From: Lachnospiraceae bacterium
Lineage (GTDB): Bacteria > Bacillota > Clostridia > Lachnospirales > Lachnospiraceae
Direction: 5' to 3'
DNA: 64,000 nucleotides
NCBI GenBank assembly: GCA_022510685.1
Contig: JAFLTA010000001.1
Location: 50,761-114,760 of the forward strand
The notes beneath the pieces are model-generated. The model had not been told where the DNA came from. It searched no databases and was given only the letters and a program-made list of their open reading frames with translations. Numbering within the stretch: the first letter of the stretch is position 1; every line of letters begins with the position of its first letter. Shown piece by piece: positions 26,005-34,146 of this stretch. The translations under genes were made by a program, and so were the position numbers.

Positions 26005-26781
26005 TTATACCTTTTTATAGAAAAAGGACTTAAAAGCGACAAATCCCACATCCCCCGGAGAAATAATCTGCTCTGTACTTCCCACAAAAAGTAACGCTTC
26101 TTTTTTCAGAGAATCACAAAATTTAAGATATATTTCTTTCTTTGCCTCCTCAGTGAAGTAAATCATTACATTTCTGCATACAATCATATCACAATCTTTA
26201 GGATAAGCATCTTTCAACAAGTTATGCTGTTTAAACTCTACACGGCTTTTTACAGCATCGGAAATCTGATAACTACGGCTGCCGATTTTGGTAAAATATT
26301 TATCAATATATTCTTTCGGAAGACCTTTTAGACTTTTTTCATCGTAAAGACCGCTTTTTGCTTTTTCTAAAATCTGTGTATCAATATCCGTTGCAATGAT
26401 GCGTATTTTTTCAAGAGGCAAAAATTTAGACAGCAACATAACCAATGTATACGGCTCATCCCCTGTGGAACAGGCAGCACTCCATATTTTGATATTTTTA
26501 CCGAAATTATCAAACAAATAAGGCAGCATCTCATCTTCCATCAGTTTCCACTGATCCGGATTACGATAAAATTCTGAAACATTAATCGTTAAGTATGCTA
26601 CAAACTCATCCAATTTCTCTTTGTCAGTACGTAGTAAATGTATATACTCCTCGTAAGATTTTACTTTACTCTTCGCAATCAGCGCATCAATGCGACGCTT
26701 CATCTGACGTTCTTTATAGGAACTCAGATCAATCTTTGTCAGATCGTAAACTTTTTGCTTGAATAATTCATAATCTCCCAT
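26005..26781 (-). CDS. cheR: CheR-type protein-glutamate methyltransferase
   Basis: The protein has 258 residues. The N-terminal helical CheR domain covers about residues 5-60 (LFKQKVYDLTKIDLSSYKE), then the SAM-binding domain with WSAACSTGDEPYTLVMLL, IIATDIDTQILEKA and MIVCRNVMIYFT. It should methylate receptor glutamates. No other chemotaxis or flagellar gene is in the window, so it is an orphan here. The start at 26781 (MGDYELF) has GGAGG 6 nt before it; the longer in-frame start at 26799 places that site inside the gene. It lies between the strong rpsA terminator (downstream of rpsA, at 26837-26866) and plsX, so it likely has its own promoter in 26782-26830, where I cannot see a clear one. 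Confidence 0.92.
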   Translation of the reverse strand: MGDYELFKQKVYDLTKIDLSSYKERQMKRRIDALIAKSKVKSYEEYIHLLRTDKEKLDEFVAYLTINVSEFYRNPDQWKLMEDEMLPYLFDNFGKNIKIWSAACSTGDEPYTLVMLLSKFLPLEKIRIIATDIDTQILEKAKSGLYDEKSLKGLPKEYIDKYFTKIGSRSYQISDAVKSRVEFKQHNLLKDAYPKDCDMIVCRNVMIYFTEEAKKEIYLKFCDSLKKEALLFVGSTEQIISPGDVGFVAFKSFFYKKV

Positions 26782-26830
26782 TAACATCCTCCATTCCAAT
26801 ATTGCATAAACAAATCACTTAAAAATAGAT

Positions 26831-26866
26831 AAAAAATCGCCAATCCGTACCACTACGGATTGGCGA
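26831..26866 (-). terminator. Strong rho-independent terminator of the cmk-ispH-rpsA unit
   Basis: A perfect 13-bp stem (26837-26849 with 26854-26866) closes a 4-nt loop and, on the minus strand, is followed directly by six T residues (26831-26836). It lies 14 bp after the rpsA stop. Confidence 0.93.
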
Positions 26867-26880
26867 ATGGTTCATAAAAA

Positions 26881-27996
26881 TTACTCTGCTGGCTCCTCAG
26901 GGACAACCTCTTCCTTTTCTTCCTCCGCCTGTGAGTCATTCATCAGAGCCTTGATGCTCAGGCTGATTTTGTGATCCTCACTATTGAAATCAACAACCTT
27001 TGCCTCAATCTCTTGTCCAACCTTCAATACATCCGATGGCTTATCCACATGCTCCTTGGAAATCTGAGATACATGCAGCAATGCATCTACACCCGGCTCC
27101 AGTTCAATAAATGCACCAAAGTCAGCCATACGGGCAACTTTACCGCTCACAACGGAGCCAACACTGTACTTACCATCTGCATTGAGCCATGGATTCTGAT
27201 CTTCAAACTTCAAACTCAGTGCAATCTTATCCTCCTTAATGTCCTTAATCAGCACCTTTGTCTTATCACCTACGCTGAACACTTTCTTAGGATTTTCTAC
27301 TCGACCCCAAGACATCTCGGAAATGTGAAGCAGTCCGTCTGCACCTCCCAAATCAATAAATGCACCGAAATCCGTCAGATTCTTAACGACACCCTCCACG
27401 GTATCTCCAACATGTATTCTTGAGAATAATTCTTCTTGTAATTTTTTCTTCTCTGCTACCAGAAGCTGCTTTCTGTCGCCGATAATTCTTCTCTTTTTCG
27501 GATTGAACTCACTAATCACAAATTCAATCTCCTGACCGGCATATTTCGATAAGTCCTTTTCGTATGTGTCGGAAACCAGACTCGCCGGAATAAATACTTT
27601 CGTCTCATCCACTATAACACTTAAACCGCCCGTCAGCACAGTAGAAACTGTTGCCTTCAGAACTTCTTTATTCTCAAACGCCTCACGGATACGCTCATTG
27701 CTTTTCTCCATGGCAAGACGCTTATATGTCAGTAAGACCTGTCCTTCCCCATCGTTTACTTTGAGAACCTTGGCACTCATCTTGTCGCCCTCTTTGACTG
27801 CCTCTCTCAAATCAATGCCCGACTGATTGCTATATTCGTTTCTGGTGATAATTCCGTCCGCTTTATAACCAATGTTCAGTACAATTTCGTCTTCTTTTAC
27901 ACTGATGACTGTCCCTTCTACAACCTCTCCATTGTGGATTGTTACTAATGATGTTTCTTCCAATAACTGTTCAAACTCATTATTCATTTCTGACAT
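26881..27996 (-). CDS. rpsA: Ribosomal protein S1 / S1-domain RNA-binding protein
   Basis: The protein has 371 residues with four S1 domains at about 17-90, 100-172, 188-258 and 272-345. Repeats of the type GDTVEGVVKNLTDFGAFIDLGG and GSVVSGKVARMADFGAFIEL are clear; domains 3 and 4 are the best conserved. The start at 27996 (MSEMNNEFEQ) follows a perfect AAGGAGG. The frame stays open for 60 more codons upstream but without a site, and that part overlaps ispH in another frame. The true start lies 17 bp inside the end of ispH. In several clostridia IspH and S1 are one fused protein; here they are separate but overlapping. The C-terminal tail is acidic (EEKEEVVPEEPAE). Confidence 0.95.
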   Translation of the reverse strand: MSEMNNEFEQLLEETSLVTIHNGEVVEGTVISVKEDEIVLNIGYKADGIITRNEYSNQSGIDLREAVKEGDKMSAKVLKVNDGEGQVLLTYKRLAMEKSNERIREAFENKEVLKATVSTVLTGGLSVIVDETKVFIPASLVSDTYEKDLSKYAGQEIEFVISEFNPKKRRIIGDRKQLLVAEKKKLQEELFSRIHVGDTVEGVVKNLTDFGAFIDLGGADGLLHISEMSWGRVENPKKVFSVGDKTKVLIKDIKEDKIALSLKFEDQNPWLNADGKYSVGSVVSGKVARMADFGAFIELEPGVDALLHVSQISKEHVDKPSDVLKVGQEIEAKVVDFNSEDHKISLSIKALMNDSQAEEEKEEVVPEEPAE

Positions 27997-28828
27997 ATGA
28001 TTGAACCTCCTTAATAATAGTATTTGGGGTTGAGGCCCCTGCAGTAATACCCACGCTACGAAAAGATTGAAATTGCTCCAAATCCAAGTCATCAAGTGTC
28101 TGTATAAAATGTGTGTCCGGACATACGTTTTTACATATCTCATATAGCTTCTGTGTGTTCGAACTATGTTTTCCACCTATCACTATCATTGCGTCAGATT
28201 GAGTCGCAATAGCTGCCGCTTCTGTCTGACGCTCTTCGGTAGCGTTGCAAATTGTATTCATAACATTTATATCATAACTCTTTTTACGAAAAATATCAAC
28301 TATATCTTTAAATTTCTTGTAATTAAATGTCGTTTGTGCTACGATACATATTTTCTCTCCATTAGGCGCCAAATAGGCATCTGCATCTTCAGGACTTCCA
28401 ATCACCACAGCAGTTCCGTCACACCATCCGTTGATTCCCTCCACCTCCGGATGATTGGCATTGCCTATAATGATAATCTGATGACCCTCTCTGTACTTTT
28501 CCTCCACAATCCGATGGATTTTGCCTACGAAAGGGCAGGTAGCATCCGCAATTTGCATATTTTTTTCCTGCAGACGCTGAAAAATATCCTTGCTGATGCC
28601 ATGGGAGCGAATCACCACTGTAGCATTTTTCTCTCCCTCCGGAAGTTCCTCCACATCAGAAACCACCTTCACCCCTTTTGCCTCCAAATCGGCAACTACC
28701 TGTTCATTGTGAATAATCGGTCCCAAGGTATATACAGGATTACCCTTCTCCACCTCATTGTAAACCATATCTACCGCACGTTTCACACCGAAACAAAATC
28801 CGGCACTTTTAGCCAGGGTTACTTCCAC
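27980..28828 (-). CDS. ispH: 4-hydroxy-3-methylbut-2-enyl diphosphate reductase IspH
   Basis: The 282-residue iron-sulfur enzyme performs the last step of the MEP isoprenoid pathway. The three cluster cysteines are C12 (AGFCFGVKRAV), C98 (DATCPFVGKIH) and C194 (TICNATEERQ). HSSNTQKLYEICK and TAGASTPNTIIKEV close the active site. The start is GTG (28828) behind GGAGGTATGCAGT. It follows cmk by 24 bp and overlaps the start of rpsA by 17 bp. This implies the MEP route rather than mevalonate, although no other pathway gene is in the window. Confidence 0.97.
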   Translation of the reverse strand: MEVTLAKSAGFCFGVKRAVDMVYNEVEKGNPVYTLGPIIHNEQVVADLEAKGVKVVSDVEELPEGEKNATVVIRSHGISKDIFQRLQEKNMQIADATCPFVGKIHRIVEEKYREGHQIIIIGNANHPEVEGINGWCDGTAVVIGSPEDADAYLAPNGEKICIVAQTTFNYKKFKDIVDIFRKKSYDINVMNTICNATEERQTEAAAIATQSDAMIVIGGKHSSNTQKLYEICKNVCPDTHFIQTLDDLDLEQFQSFRSVGITAGASTPNTIIKEVQSYVRNE

Positions 28829-28852
28829 ACTGCATACCTCCTGTTATATGAT

Positions 28853-29512
28853 TTATCTCTGCTCAAAGAGGCGCACAATCTCCGCCGCAACTTCCTCAAT
28901 ACTCATATCCGATGAATCCAGATAAACCGCATCTTCCGCCTGCCTTAACGGTGAAATTTCGCGATTCATATCCTGTTCATCTCTGGCGATAATATCCTGC
29001 TCAATCCGGGCAATATCACACTCCACTCCCCGTTCCTTTTGCTCCAGGTAGCGTCTTCTCGCCCTCTCCGAAGCACTGGCAGTCAGATAAATTTTTAAAT
29101 CCGCATCCGGCAGTACACAGGTACCAATATCCCTGCCATCCATAATCACGTCCTTGGTCTTCGCAAGATTTCGCTGCAGGTCCAATAATTTTGCACGCAC
29201 TGCTACATACTTGGAAGTATCCGACGTCATCATACTCACCTGTTCTGTCCGAATCAGTCCGTTTACATTCTCCCCATTGAGAAGCACCTGCTGCTGTCCG
29301 TTCTCATACTCCAATGACACGGCAATATCTTTACACGCAGCAGAAACTCCTTCTTCATCATCTCCGGCAATTCCCTGACGAATAAAGTACAACGCCATAG
29401 CACGGTACATAGCACCTGTATCCACATAAATAAAATTCAATTTCTCTGCCACCAATTTGGCAATAGTACTTTTTCCTGCACCTGCCGGTCCGTCAATTGC
29501 TATCGTATTCAT
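28853..29512 (-). CDS. cmk: Cytidylate kinase
   Basis: The 219-residue P-loop kinase phosphorylates CMP and dCMP. Motifs: IAIDGPAGAGKSTIAK, FIYVDTGAMYRAMALY, DGRDIGTCVLPDADLKIYLTAS and RARRRYLEQKERG. The start at 29512 follows GAGGAGGTTATTT; a longer in-frame reading to 29560 lacks a site. The cmk-ispH-rpsA arrangement is standard in clostridia and Bacillus relatives. Confidence 0.96.
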   Translation of the reverse strand: MNTIAIDGPAGAGKSTIAKLVAEKLNFIYVDTGAMYRAMALYFIRQGIAGDDEEGVSAACKDIAVSLEYENGQQQVLLNGENVNGLIRTEQVSMMTSDTSKYVAVRAKLLDLQRNLAKTKDVIMDGRDIGTCVLPDADLKIYLTASASERARRRYLEQKERGVECDIARIEQDIIARDEQDMNREISPLRQAEDAVYLDSSDMSIEEVAAEIVRLFEQR

Positions 29513-29573
29513 AAATAACCTCCTCATATAATGATTCACTGTCAGGGTTGCATTCCACACCTATACTTTATTT

Positions 29574-30839
29574 TCATCCTGCAGAAATGTCTGCTGCAGA
29601 AGTGTCTACTGCAGAAATACCTGCCAAATACCCGGTAGACCATGCTATTTGCAGATTATAACCTCCCGTCACCGCATCCAGATCCAAAAGTTCCCCTGCT
29701 ACATGCAGGTTTGATATCTCCTTTAACTCCATTGTAGCAGGATTCACAGCTTTTACCGAAACCCCGCCACCAGTGATAATCGCCTCATCAAACCCGCGCA
29801 GCTTCTTCACAGTAAGCGACAGTGCTTTACATAGTTTTCCCAATTTTTTGCGCTCCTCCCGGGTAATTTCGTTGACACGTTTCTCAGGGGGGATTCCTGA
29901 CAAAGTAACCATGACGGGAATCAATTTTGCAGGAAGCAGTTTTCCCAGTGAATTTTTAAATTGACTGTTCTTCGCGACCTCAAAATCCCGCTGCAGCCTT
30001 TCATCCATCTGTTCCTCCGACAGCGCCGGCTTCAAATCAATTTCCATCCGGCAGTCTTTCTCACCACCGCGTCCGATTAAGCTGCTGGCAGACAACACCA
30101 ACGGACCACTGACACCATAATGGGTAAAAAGCATCTCCCCCTGTTCAGAAGATATCTGCTTCTTCCCACGGTATACCCGCAAAGCCACATTGCGCAGAGA
30201 AAGTCCCTGCAAGTCTGCTGCCCATTCCTCTTTTGTCTCCACGGGAACCAATGCCGGATAACAAGGTGTCATGGGGATATGTATCTGCTCCAGAAAACGA
30301 TGTCCGTCTCCGGTAGAGCCTGTCGCAGAATAAGAAAGACCTCCCGTGGCAAGAATCACGCTGTCCGCATTCCAAGACTTTTTCCTGCCATGGCATTCAC
30401 AGATAACACCTTCACACTGCCCCTCTGCTACTAACAATTTCTCCACCCTCGTATGCAATCTGACGTCCACACCGCGTCTCTGCAATGCCTGCTGCAGCGT
30501 CCGCAAAACATCCGAAGATTTATCAGACGCCGGAAAAACACGGTTACCCCTCTCCGTCTTTAAGGCCAAACCCTCCATTTCGAGAAAATCCATCATCCGT
30601 CTGCTGTCAAAACTGTAAAATGCACTGTATAAAAATTTAGGATTGGATACCACATGGGCGAGATGGTTTTCTACATCGCTATTATTTGTCACATTACATC
30701 TTCCCTTGCCGGTAATAAACAGTTTCTTGCCAAGCTTTTCATTCTGCTCCAGCAGCACTACCTTGTGACCAAGGTCTGCTGCCGCCACCGCTGCCATCAT
30801 CCCGGAAGCACCACCACCCACAACGATTATATCACTCAA
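29574..30839 (-). CDS. BaiN/HI0933-type NAD(P)/FAD-dependent oxidoreductase
   Basis: The protein has 421 residues with a dinucleotide-binding start (IIVVGGGASGMMAA), the family motif KLFITGKGRCNVTN, GVICE/ATGGLSYSATGSTGDGH in the middle and FDEAIITGGGVSVKAVNP near the C-terminus. These define the HI0933/BaiN family of flavoproteins with unknown or varied substrates. The start is TTG (30839), since the FAD motif begins immediately; the TTGA overlaps the cinA stop. The last 14 residues read ISAVD-TSAAD-ISAG, a short pentapeptide repeat matching a 15-bp DNA repeat at about 29577-29621, which probably arose by slippage. A bile-acid role cannot be claimed from sequence alone. Confidence 0.92.
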   Translation of the reverse strand: MSDIIVVGGGASGMMAAVAAADLGHKVVLLEQNEKLGKKLFITGKGRCNVTNNSDVENHLAHVVSNPKFLYSAFYSFDSRRMMDFLEMEGLALKTERGNRVFPASDKSSDVLRTLQQALQRRGVDVRLHTRVEKLLVAEGQCEGVICECHGRKKSWNADSVILATGGLSYSATGSTGDGHRFLEQIHIPMTPCYPALVPVETKEEWAADLQGLSLRNVALRVYRGKKQISSEQGEMLFTHYGVSGPLVLSASSLIGRGGEKDCRMEIDLKPALSEEQMDERLQRDFEVAKNSQFKNSLGKLLPAKLIPVMVTLSGIPPEKRVNEITREERKKLGKLCKALSLTVKKLRGFDEAIITGGGVSVKAVNPATMELKEISNLHVAGELLDLDAVTGGYNLQIAWSTGYLAGISAVDTSAADISAG

Positions 30840-31354
30840 CGATCTTCCATCCTCTCCTTCATTACCTGCAGGGCAAATGCGTATGCCTCAACCACCGCCT
30901 GCATCCTCACCTGTCCTCTGTCTCCTTCAAAACAAAAATGACGGCTCACCGTCTCTCCCAAAAAACTCACACCAATATATACAGTACCGGCAGGCGTACC
31001 ATCCGCACCCTCATCCGATCCTGCATATCCCGTCACCGAAATTGCCAGTTCCGTGCCGGCTGCCTTTGCCATTCCCGAAGCCATTTCCTCTGCCACCTGC
31101 GCACTGACGACAGTATGCTGCGCAATGGTCTCCGGATGCACCCCCAACAGTTTTTCCTTAATGCGGTCTGCATAGGTAATATAACCTTCCTCAAACACAG
31201 CGGATGCCCCGGAAACATCGACAATTCCCGAAGCAATCAAACCGCCTGTACAGGATTCTGCCGTGGAGACATGATAGCCATGCTCTGCCAAACACCCCAC
31301 CAATTCTGCTGCCTCCGGTGCCACGATCCGTCTCATGTTACATATTTCCATCAT
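30836..31354 (-). CDS. pncC: CinA C-terminal type nicotinamide-nucleotide amidohydrolase
   Basis: The 172-residue protein is the stand-alone CinA C-terminal domain. The catalytic serine motif STAESCTGGLIASGIVD lies near residues 30-46, followed by GYITYADRIKEKLLGV and ELAISVTGYAGSDEG. PncC-type enzymes recycle NMN to nicotinate mononucleotide. The N-terminal MoaB-like half of full CinA is absent. Two ATG codons at the start lie after GGAAGG. The 5' end overlaps pgsA by 17 bp and the 3' end overlaps the next flavoprotein gene by 4 bp, so the three are tightly coupled. Confidence 0.93.
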   Translation of the reverse strand: MMEICNMRRIVAPEAAELVGCLAEHGYHVSTAESCTGGLIASGIVDVSGASAVFEEGYITYADRIKEKLLGVHPETIAQHTVVSAQVAEEMASGMAKAAGTELAISVTGYAGSDEGADGTPAGTVYIGVSFLGETVSRHFCFEGDRGQVRMQAVVEAYAFALQVMKERMEDR

Positions 31355-31880
31355 TCATTACCTTCCAATTTTTCACAAGATAGTCCACCAAAGAAACAAC
31401 GGTCAAAACAAGTGCCGAATAAATGAGTACCTGCTCCAAAATATGAAACACGGATATATCAAAGTTCAAAATAAGTACAACCGACATCACCATCTGCACC
31501 ACCGTTTTCACCTTACCCCACCAGCTTGCTGCTATCACTACTCCCGCATCGGAAGCAACCAGCCGAAAACCACTGATGATAAATTCACGGCTGATAATGA
31601 TAATCACTACCCATGCCGGCATAGTGTGGAGTGCGACAAAACAAATCAATGCGGAACTCACCAACAGCTTGTCCGCCAATGGATCCATAAATTTCCCGAA
31701 ATTGGATATCAGGTTATATTTTCTGGCGAGATAACCGTCTAATGTATCTGTCAGACTTGCCAGTATGAAAATTCCCACGGCAATATACTTTCCAAAGGGA
31801 ATCCCCGGAACCAGCATGAATGCCACAAAAAAAGGAATCATTATCACGCGCAGCATCGTAATCTTGTTGGGTAAGTTCAT
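31338..31880 (-). CDS. pgsA: CDP-diacylglycerol-glycerol-3-phosphate 3-phosphatidyltransferase PgsA
   Basis: This 180-residue membrane enzyme makes phosphatidylglycerol phosphate. The CDP-alcohol phosphotransferase motif DG-x2-AR-x8-G-x3-D-x3-D is seen in DTLDGYLARKYNLISNFGKFMDPLADK. About four hydrophobic segments are present. The start follows AGGAGGATATGA. It lies 32 bp after rimO and overlaps cinA; the rimO-pgsA-cinA order is common in Firmicutes. Confidence 0.96.
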   Translation of the reverse strand: MNLPNKITMLRVIMIPFFVAFMLVPGIPFGKYIAVGIFILASLTDTLDGYLARKYNLISNFGKFMDPLADKLLVSSALICFVALHTMPAWVVIIIISREFIISGFRLVASDAGVVIAASWWGKVKTVVQMVMSVVLILNFDISVFHILEQVLIYSALVLTVVSLVDYLVKNWKVMNDGNM

Positions 31881-31912
31881 TCATATCCTCCTATCTGTCA
31901 TGATGCAATAAG

Positions 31913-33268
31913 CTATTCATCTTCTACAATTTCTCCAATCAAATCATATTCATCCGCACCGGTTATACATACTTTTAAGAAATCTCCCGACATGAGATTC
32001 CAGTCAGTAGACACAAACACATATCCATCCACCTCCGGGGCATCCATATATGTACGGGTAATATAGACTCCCTCCTCCGGCAGCCGTCCCTCTACCATAA
32101 CCTCCATGGTTCTTCCGATCTGTGATGCGGTTTTGTCAAAGGCAATCTCCTGCTGGAGTGCCATAATTTCATCCCGCCTTCTGCCAGCAAGTTCCTCCGG
32201 AACCTGATTCTCCATTTCTGCGGCAGGAGTATCCTCCTCTCTGGAATAGGTAAATACCCCCAGTCTATCAAAAGCCAGAGACTCCACAAACTGTTTAAGC
32301 TGCATAAAGTCTTCTTCCGTCTCCCCCGGAAAACCGGTAATTAACGTAGTTCTCAGCGCAATATCCGGAATTTCTTCCCTGAGACGCGCCACAATTTCCT
32401 CTATTTCCTGTCGGCTTGTCTTTCGTCCCATGCGTTTCAAAACGGCATCCGCCCCATGCTGCACCGGTATATCCAGATAGTGACATACTTTTGGCAATCT
32501 CTTAATCGCCTGAACCAGCTCCTCTGTAATCTCCTCCGGATAGCAATACATAATACGAATCCATCGAAGCTCCTCCAATTCGGAAAGTCGCTCCAGAAGC
32601 TCCGGCAGACTCTTTTTACCGTATAAATCCACTCCGTAAAGTGTGGTCTCCTGAGCCACCAATATTAGTTCTCTCGCACCGGCATCCACTAAATGCTTTG
32701 CCTGTGCCACTAAATTATCCATGGGAACACTGCGGTAATTGCCCCTCACTTTGGGAATGACACAATATGTGCAATGTTTGTCACACCCTTCCGCAATTTT
32801 TAAATAGGCAAAATACCCTCCTGACATACTATCCCTATTTGTTAAGGGCTGCGGCAGATAATTGATATCCTGCAGGCACTCTATGACACCACTTTTCTCT
32901 TTCAATGCTGTCTGAATGGTTTCCGCAAGTTTCTCATATCCCATAGTACCCACGATGATATCCACTTCCGGGATTTCCGTCTGAATTTCCTCGTGGTAAC
33001 GCTGTGCCAGACAGCCCGCTGCCACCAAGAGCTTACACTCTGCTTCCTCCTTATACTGTGCCATTTCCAGCAGTGTATTAATGCTCTCCTCCTTGGCATC
33101 TCCGATAAAACAACAAGTGTTTACTACAATGACATCTGCCTCTGTCTCATCATTGACCAGCATAAAACCATATTCACGCAAAGACGTAATCATCATTTCG
33201 CTGTCCACCAGATTTTTGTCACAGCCAAGAGATACAAAAAAAAGTGTTACCTTCTTTTCCTGATTCAT
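31913..33268 (-). CDS. rimO: Ribosomal protein S12 methylthiotransferase RimO
   Basis: This 451-residue radical SAM enzyme thiomethylates an aspartate of S12. The N-terminal UPF0004 domain (VSLGCDKNLVDSE, NTCCFIGDAKEES) holds the auxiliary cluster cysteines. The radical SAM motif is EGCDKHCTYCVIPKVRG, and a C-terminal TRAM domain starts near residue 380. It is distinguished from MiaB (also present at 41.1 kb) by GCDKN and EGCDKHC. The start ATG is 3 bp after the folD stop, with AAGGA inside the end of folD. Confidence 0.96.
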   Translation of the reverse strand: MNQEKKVTLFFVSLGCDKNLVDSEMMITSLREYGFMLVNDETEADVIVVNTCCFIGDAKEESINTLLEMAQYKEEAECKLLVAAGCLAQRYHEEIQTEIPEVDIIVGTMGYEKLAETIQTALKEKSGVIECLQDINYLPQPLTNRDSMSGGYFAYLKIAEGCDKHCTYCVIPKVRGNYRSVPMDNLVAQAKHLVDAGARELILVAQETTLYGVDLYGKKSLPELLERLSELEELRWIRIMYCYPEEITEELVQAIKRLPKVCHYLDIPVQHGADAVLKRMGRKTSRQEIEEIVARLREEIPDIALRTTLITGFPGETEEDFMQLKQFVESLAFDRLGVFTYSREEDTPAAEMENQVPEELAGRRRDEIMALQQEIAFDKTASQIGRTMEVMVEGRLPEEGVYITRTYMDAPEVDGYVFVSTDWNLMSGDFLKVCITGADEYDLIGEIVEDE

Positions 33269-33271
33269 ACT

Positions 33272-34120
33272 CTACTCGTTTCCTTCCAATACGGACGCCA
33301 CACAATTATTCATCAACATAGCTATTGTCATCGGACCTACACCGCCCGGCACCGGGGTAATGGCTCCCGCAATCTCTTTTACGGAGTCAAAGTCCACATC
33401 TCCACACAGTTTGCCGTTTTCATCCCGGTCCATACCGACATCTATTACCGTTGCCCCCTCTTTCACATAGGAGGCATCAACAAACTTCGCCTTTCCGATG
33501 GCAACCACCAGGATATCCGCCCGTTTTGCCACTGCTTTCAAGTCTGGTGTATGGGAATGGCAGATTGTCACGGTTCCGTTTTCGCGCAGCAAAAGCATTC
33601 CCATTGGTTTCCCCACGATATTGCTGCGACCGATAATCACACATTCCTTACCGTCAATCGCGATACCGGAGCGCTTTAAGAGTTGAATAATACCCGCCGG
33701 AGTACAGGAAACAAAACCCGGCTGTCCGATACTTAACCGCCCCACGCTCTCCGGATGGAACCCATCCACATCTTTATCCGGAGAAATTGTGCGAATCACT
33801 TTATCCTCATCAATATGTTTCGGAAGGGGTAACTGGACCAAAATACCGTTAACCTCCTCCTTAGCATTTAAGGATTCTACTAATTCCAACAACTCCTGCT
33901 CTGTCGTTTCCTCCGGCAATTCATACGCCAGAGACTCAATGCCTATATATTCGCATGCTTTTTTCTTATTGCCCACATACACGGTGGAAGCAGAATCATT
34001 ACCTACCTGAATCACCGCCAGAGTGACAGTAATCCCCTTTTCTTTCAGTTCTTTTACCTTTTCTTTTAACTCATCTTTTATTTCTGCAGATATTTTTTTT
34101 CCGTCAATCAACTGTGCCAT
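33272..34120 (-). CDS. folD: Bifunctional methylenetetrahydrofolate dehydrogenase/cyclohydrolase FolD
   Basis: The 282-residue protein interconverts methylene-, methenyl- and formyl-tetrahydrofolate. Motifs: [18 protein letters not shown] with the catalytic lysine, [33 protein letters not shown] and [17 protein letters not shown]. The start follows AGGAGGAATGGATGGAAT. It is 26 bp after the nucleoside kinase gene and 3 bp before rimO. Confidence 0.97.
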   Translation of the reverse strand: MAQLIDGKKISAEIKDELKEKVKELKEKGITVTLAVIQVGNDSASTVYVGNKKKACEYIGIESLAYELPEETTEQELLELVESLNAKEEVNGILVQLPLPKHIDEDKVIRTISPDKDVDGFHPESVGRLSIGQPGFVSCTPAGIIQLLKRSGIAIDGKECVIIGRSNIVGKPMGMLLLRENGTVTICHSHTPDLKAVAKRADILVVAIGKAKFVDASYVKEGATVIDVGMDRDENGKLCGDVDFDSVKEIAGAITPVPGGVGPMTIAMLMNNCVASVLEGNE

Positions 34121-34146
34121 ATTCCATCCATTCCTCCTTTTACTGA

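Noticed and set aside
27997-28176. An N-terminal extension of ribosomal protein S1 by 60 residues.
   Set aside because: It overlaps ispH in another frame, and a perfect AAGGAGG precedes the internal ATG at 27996.
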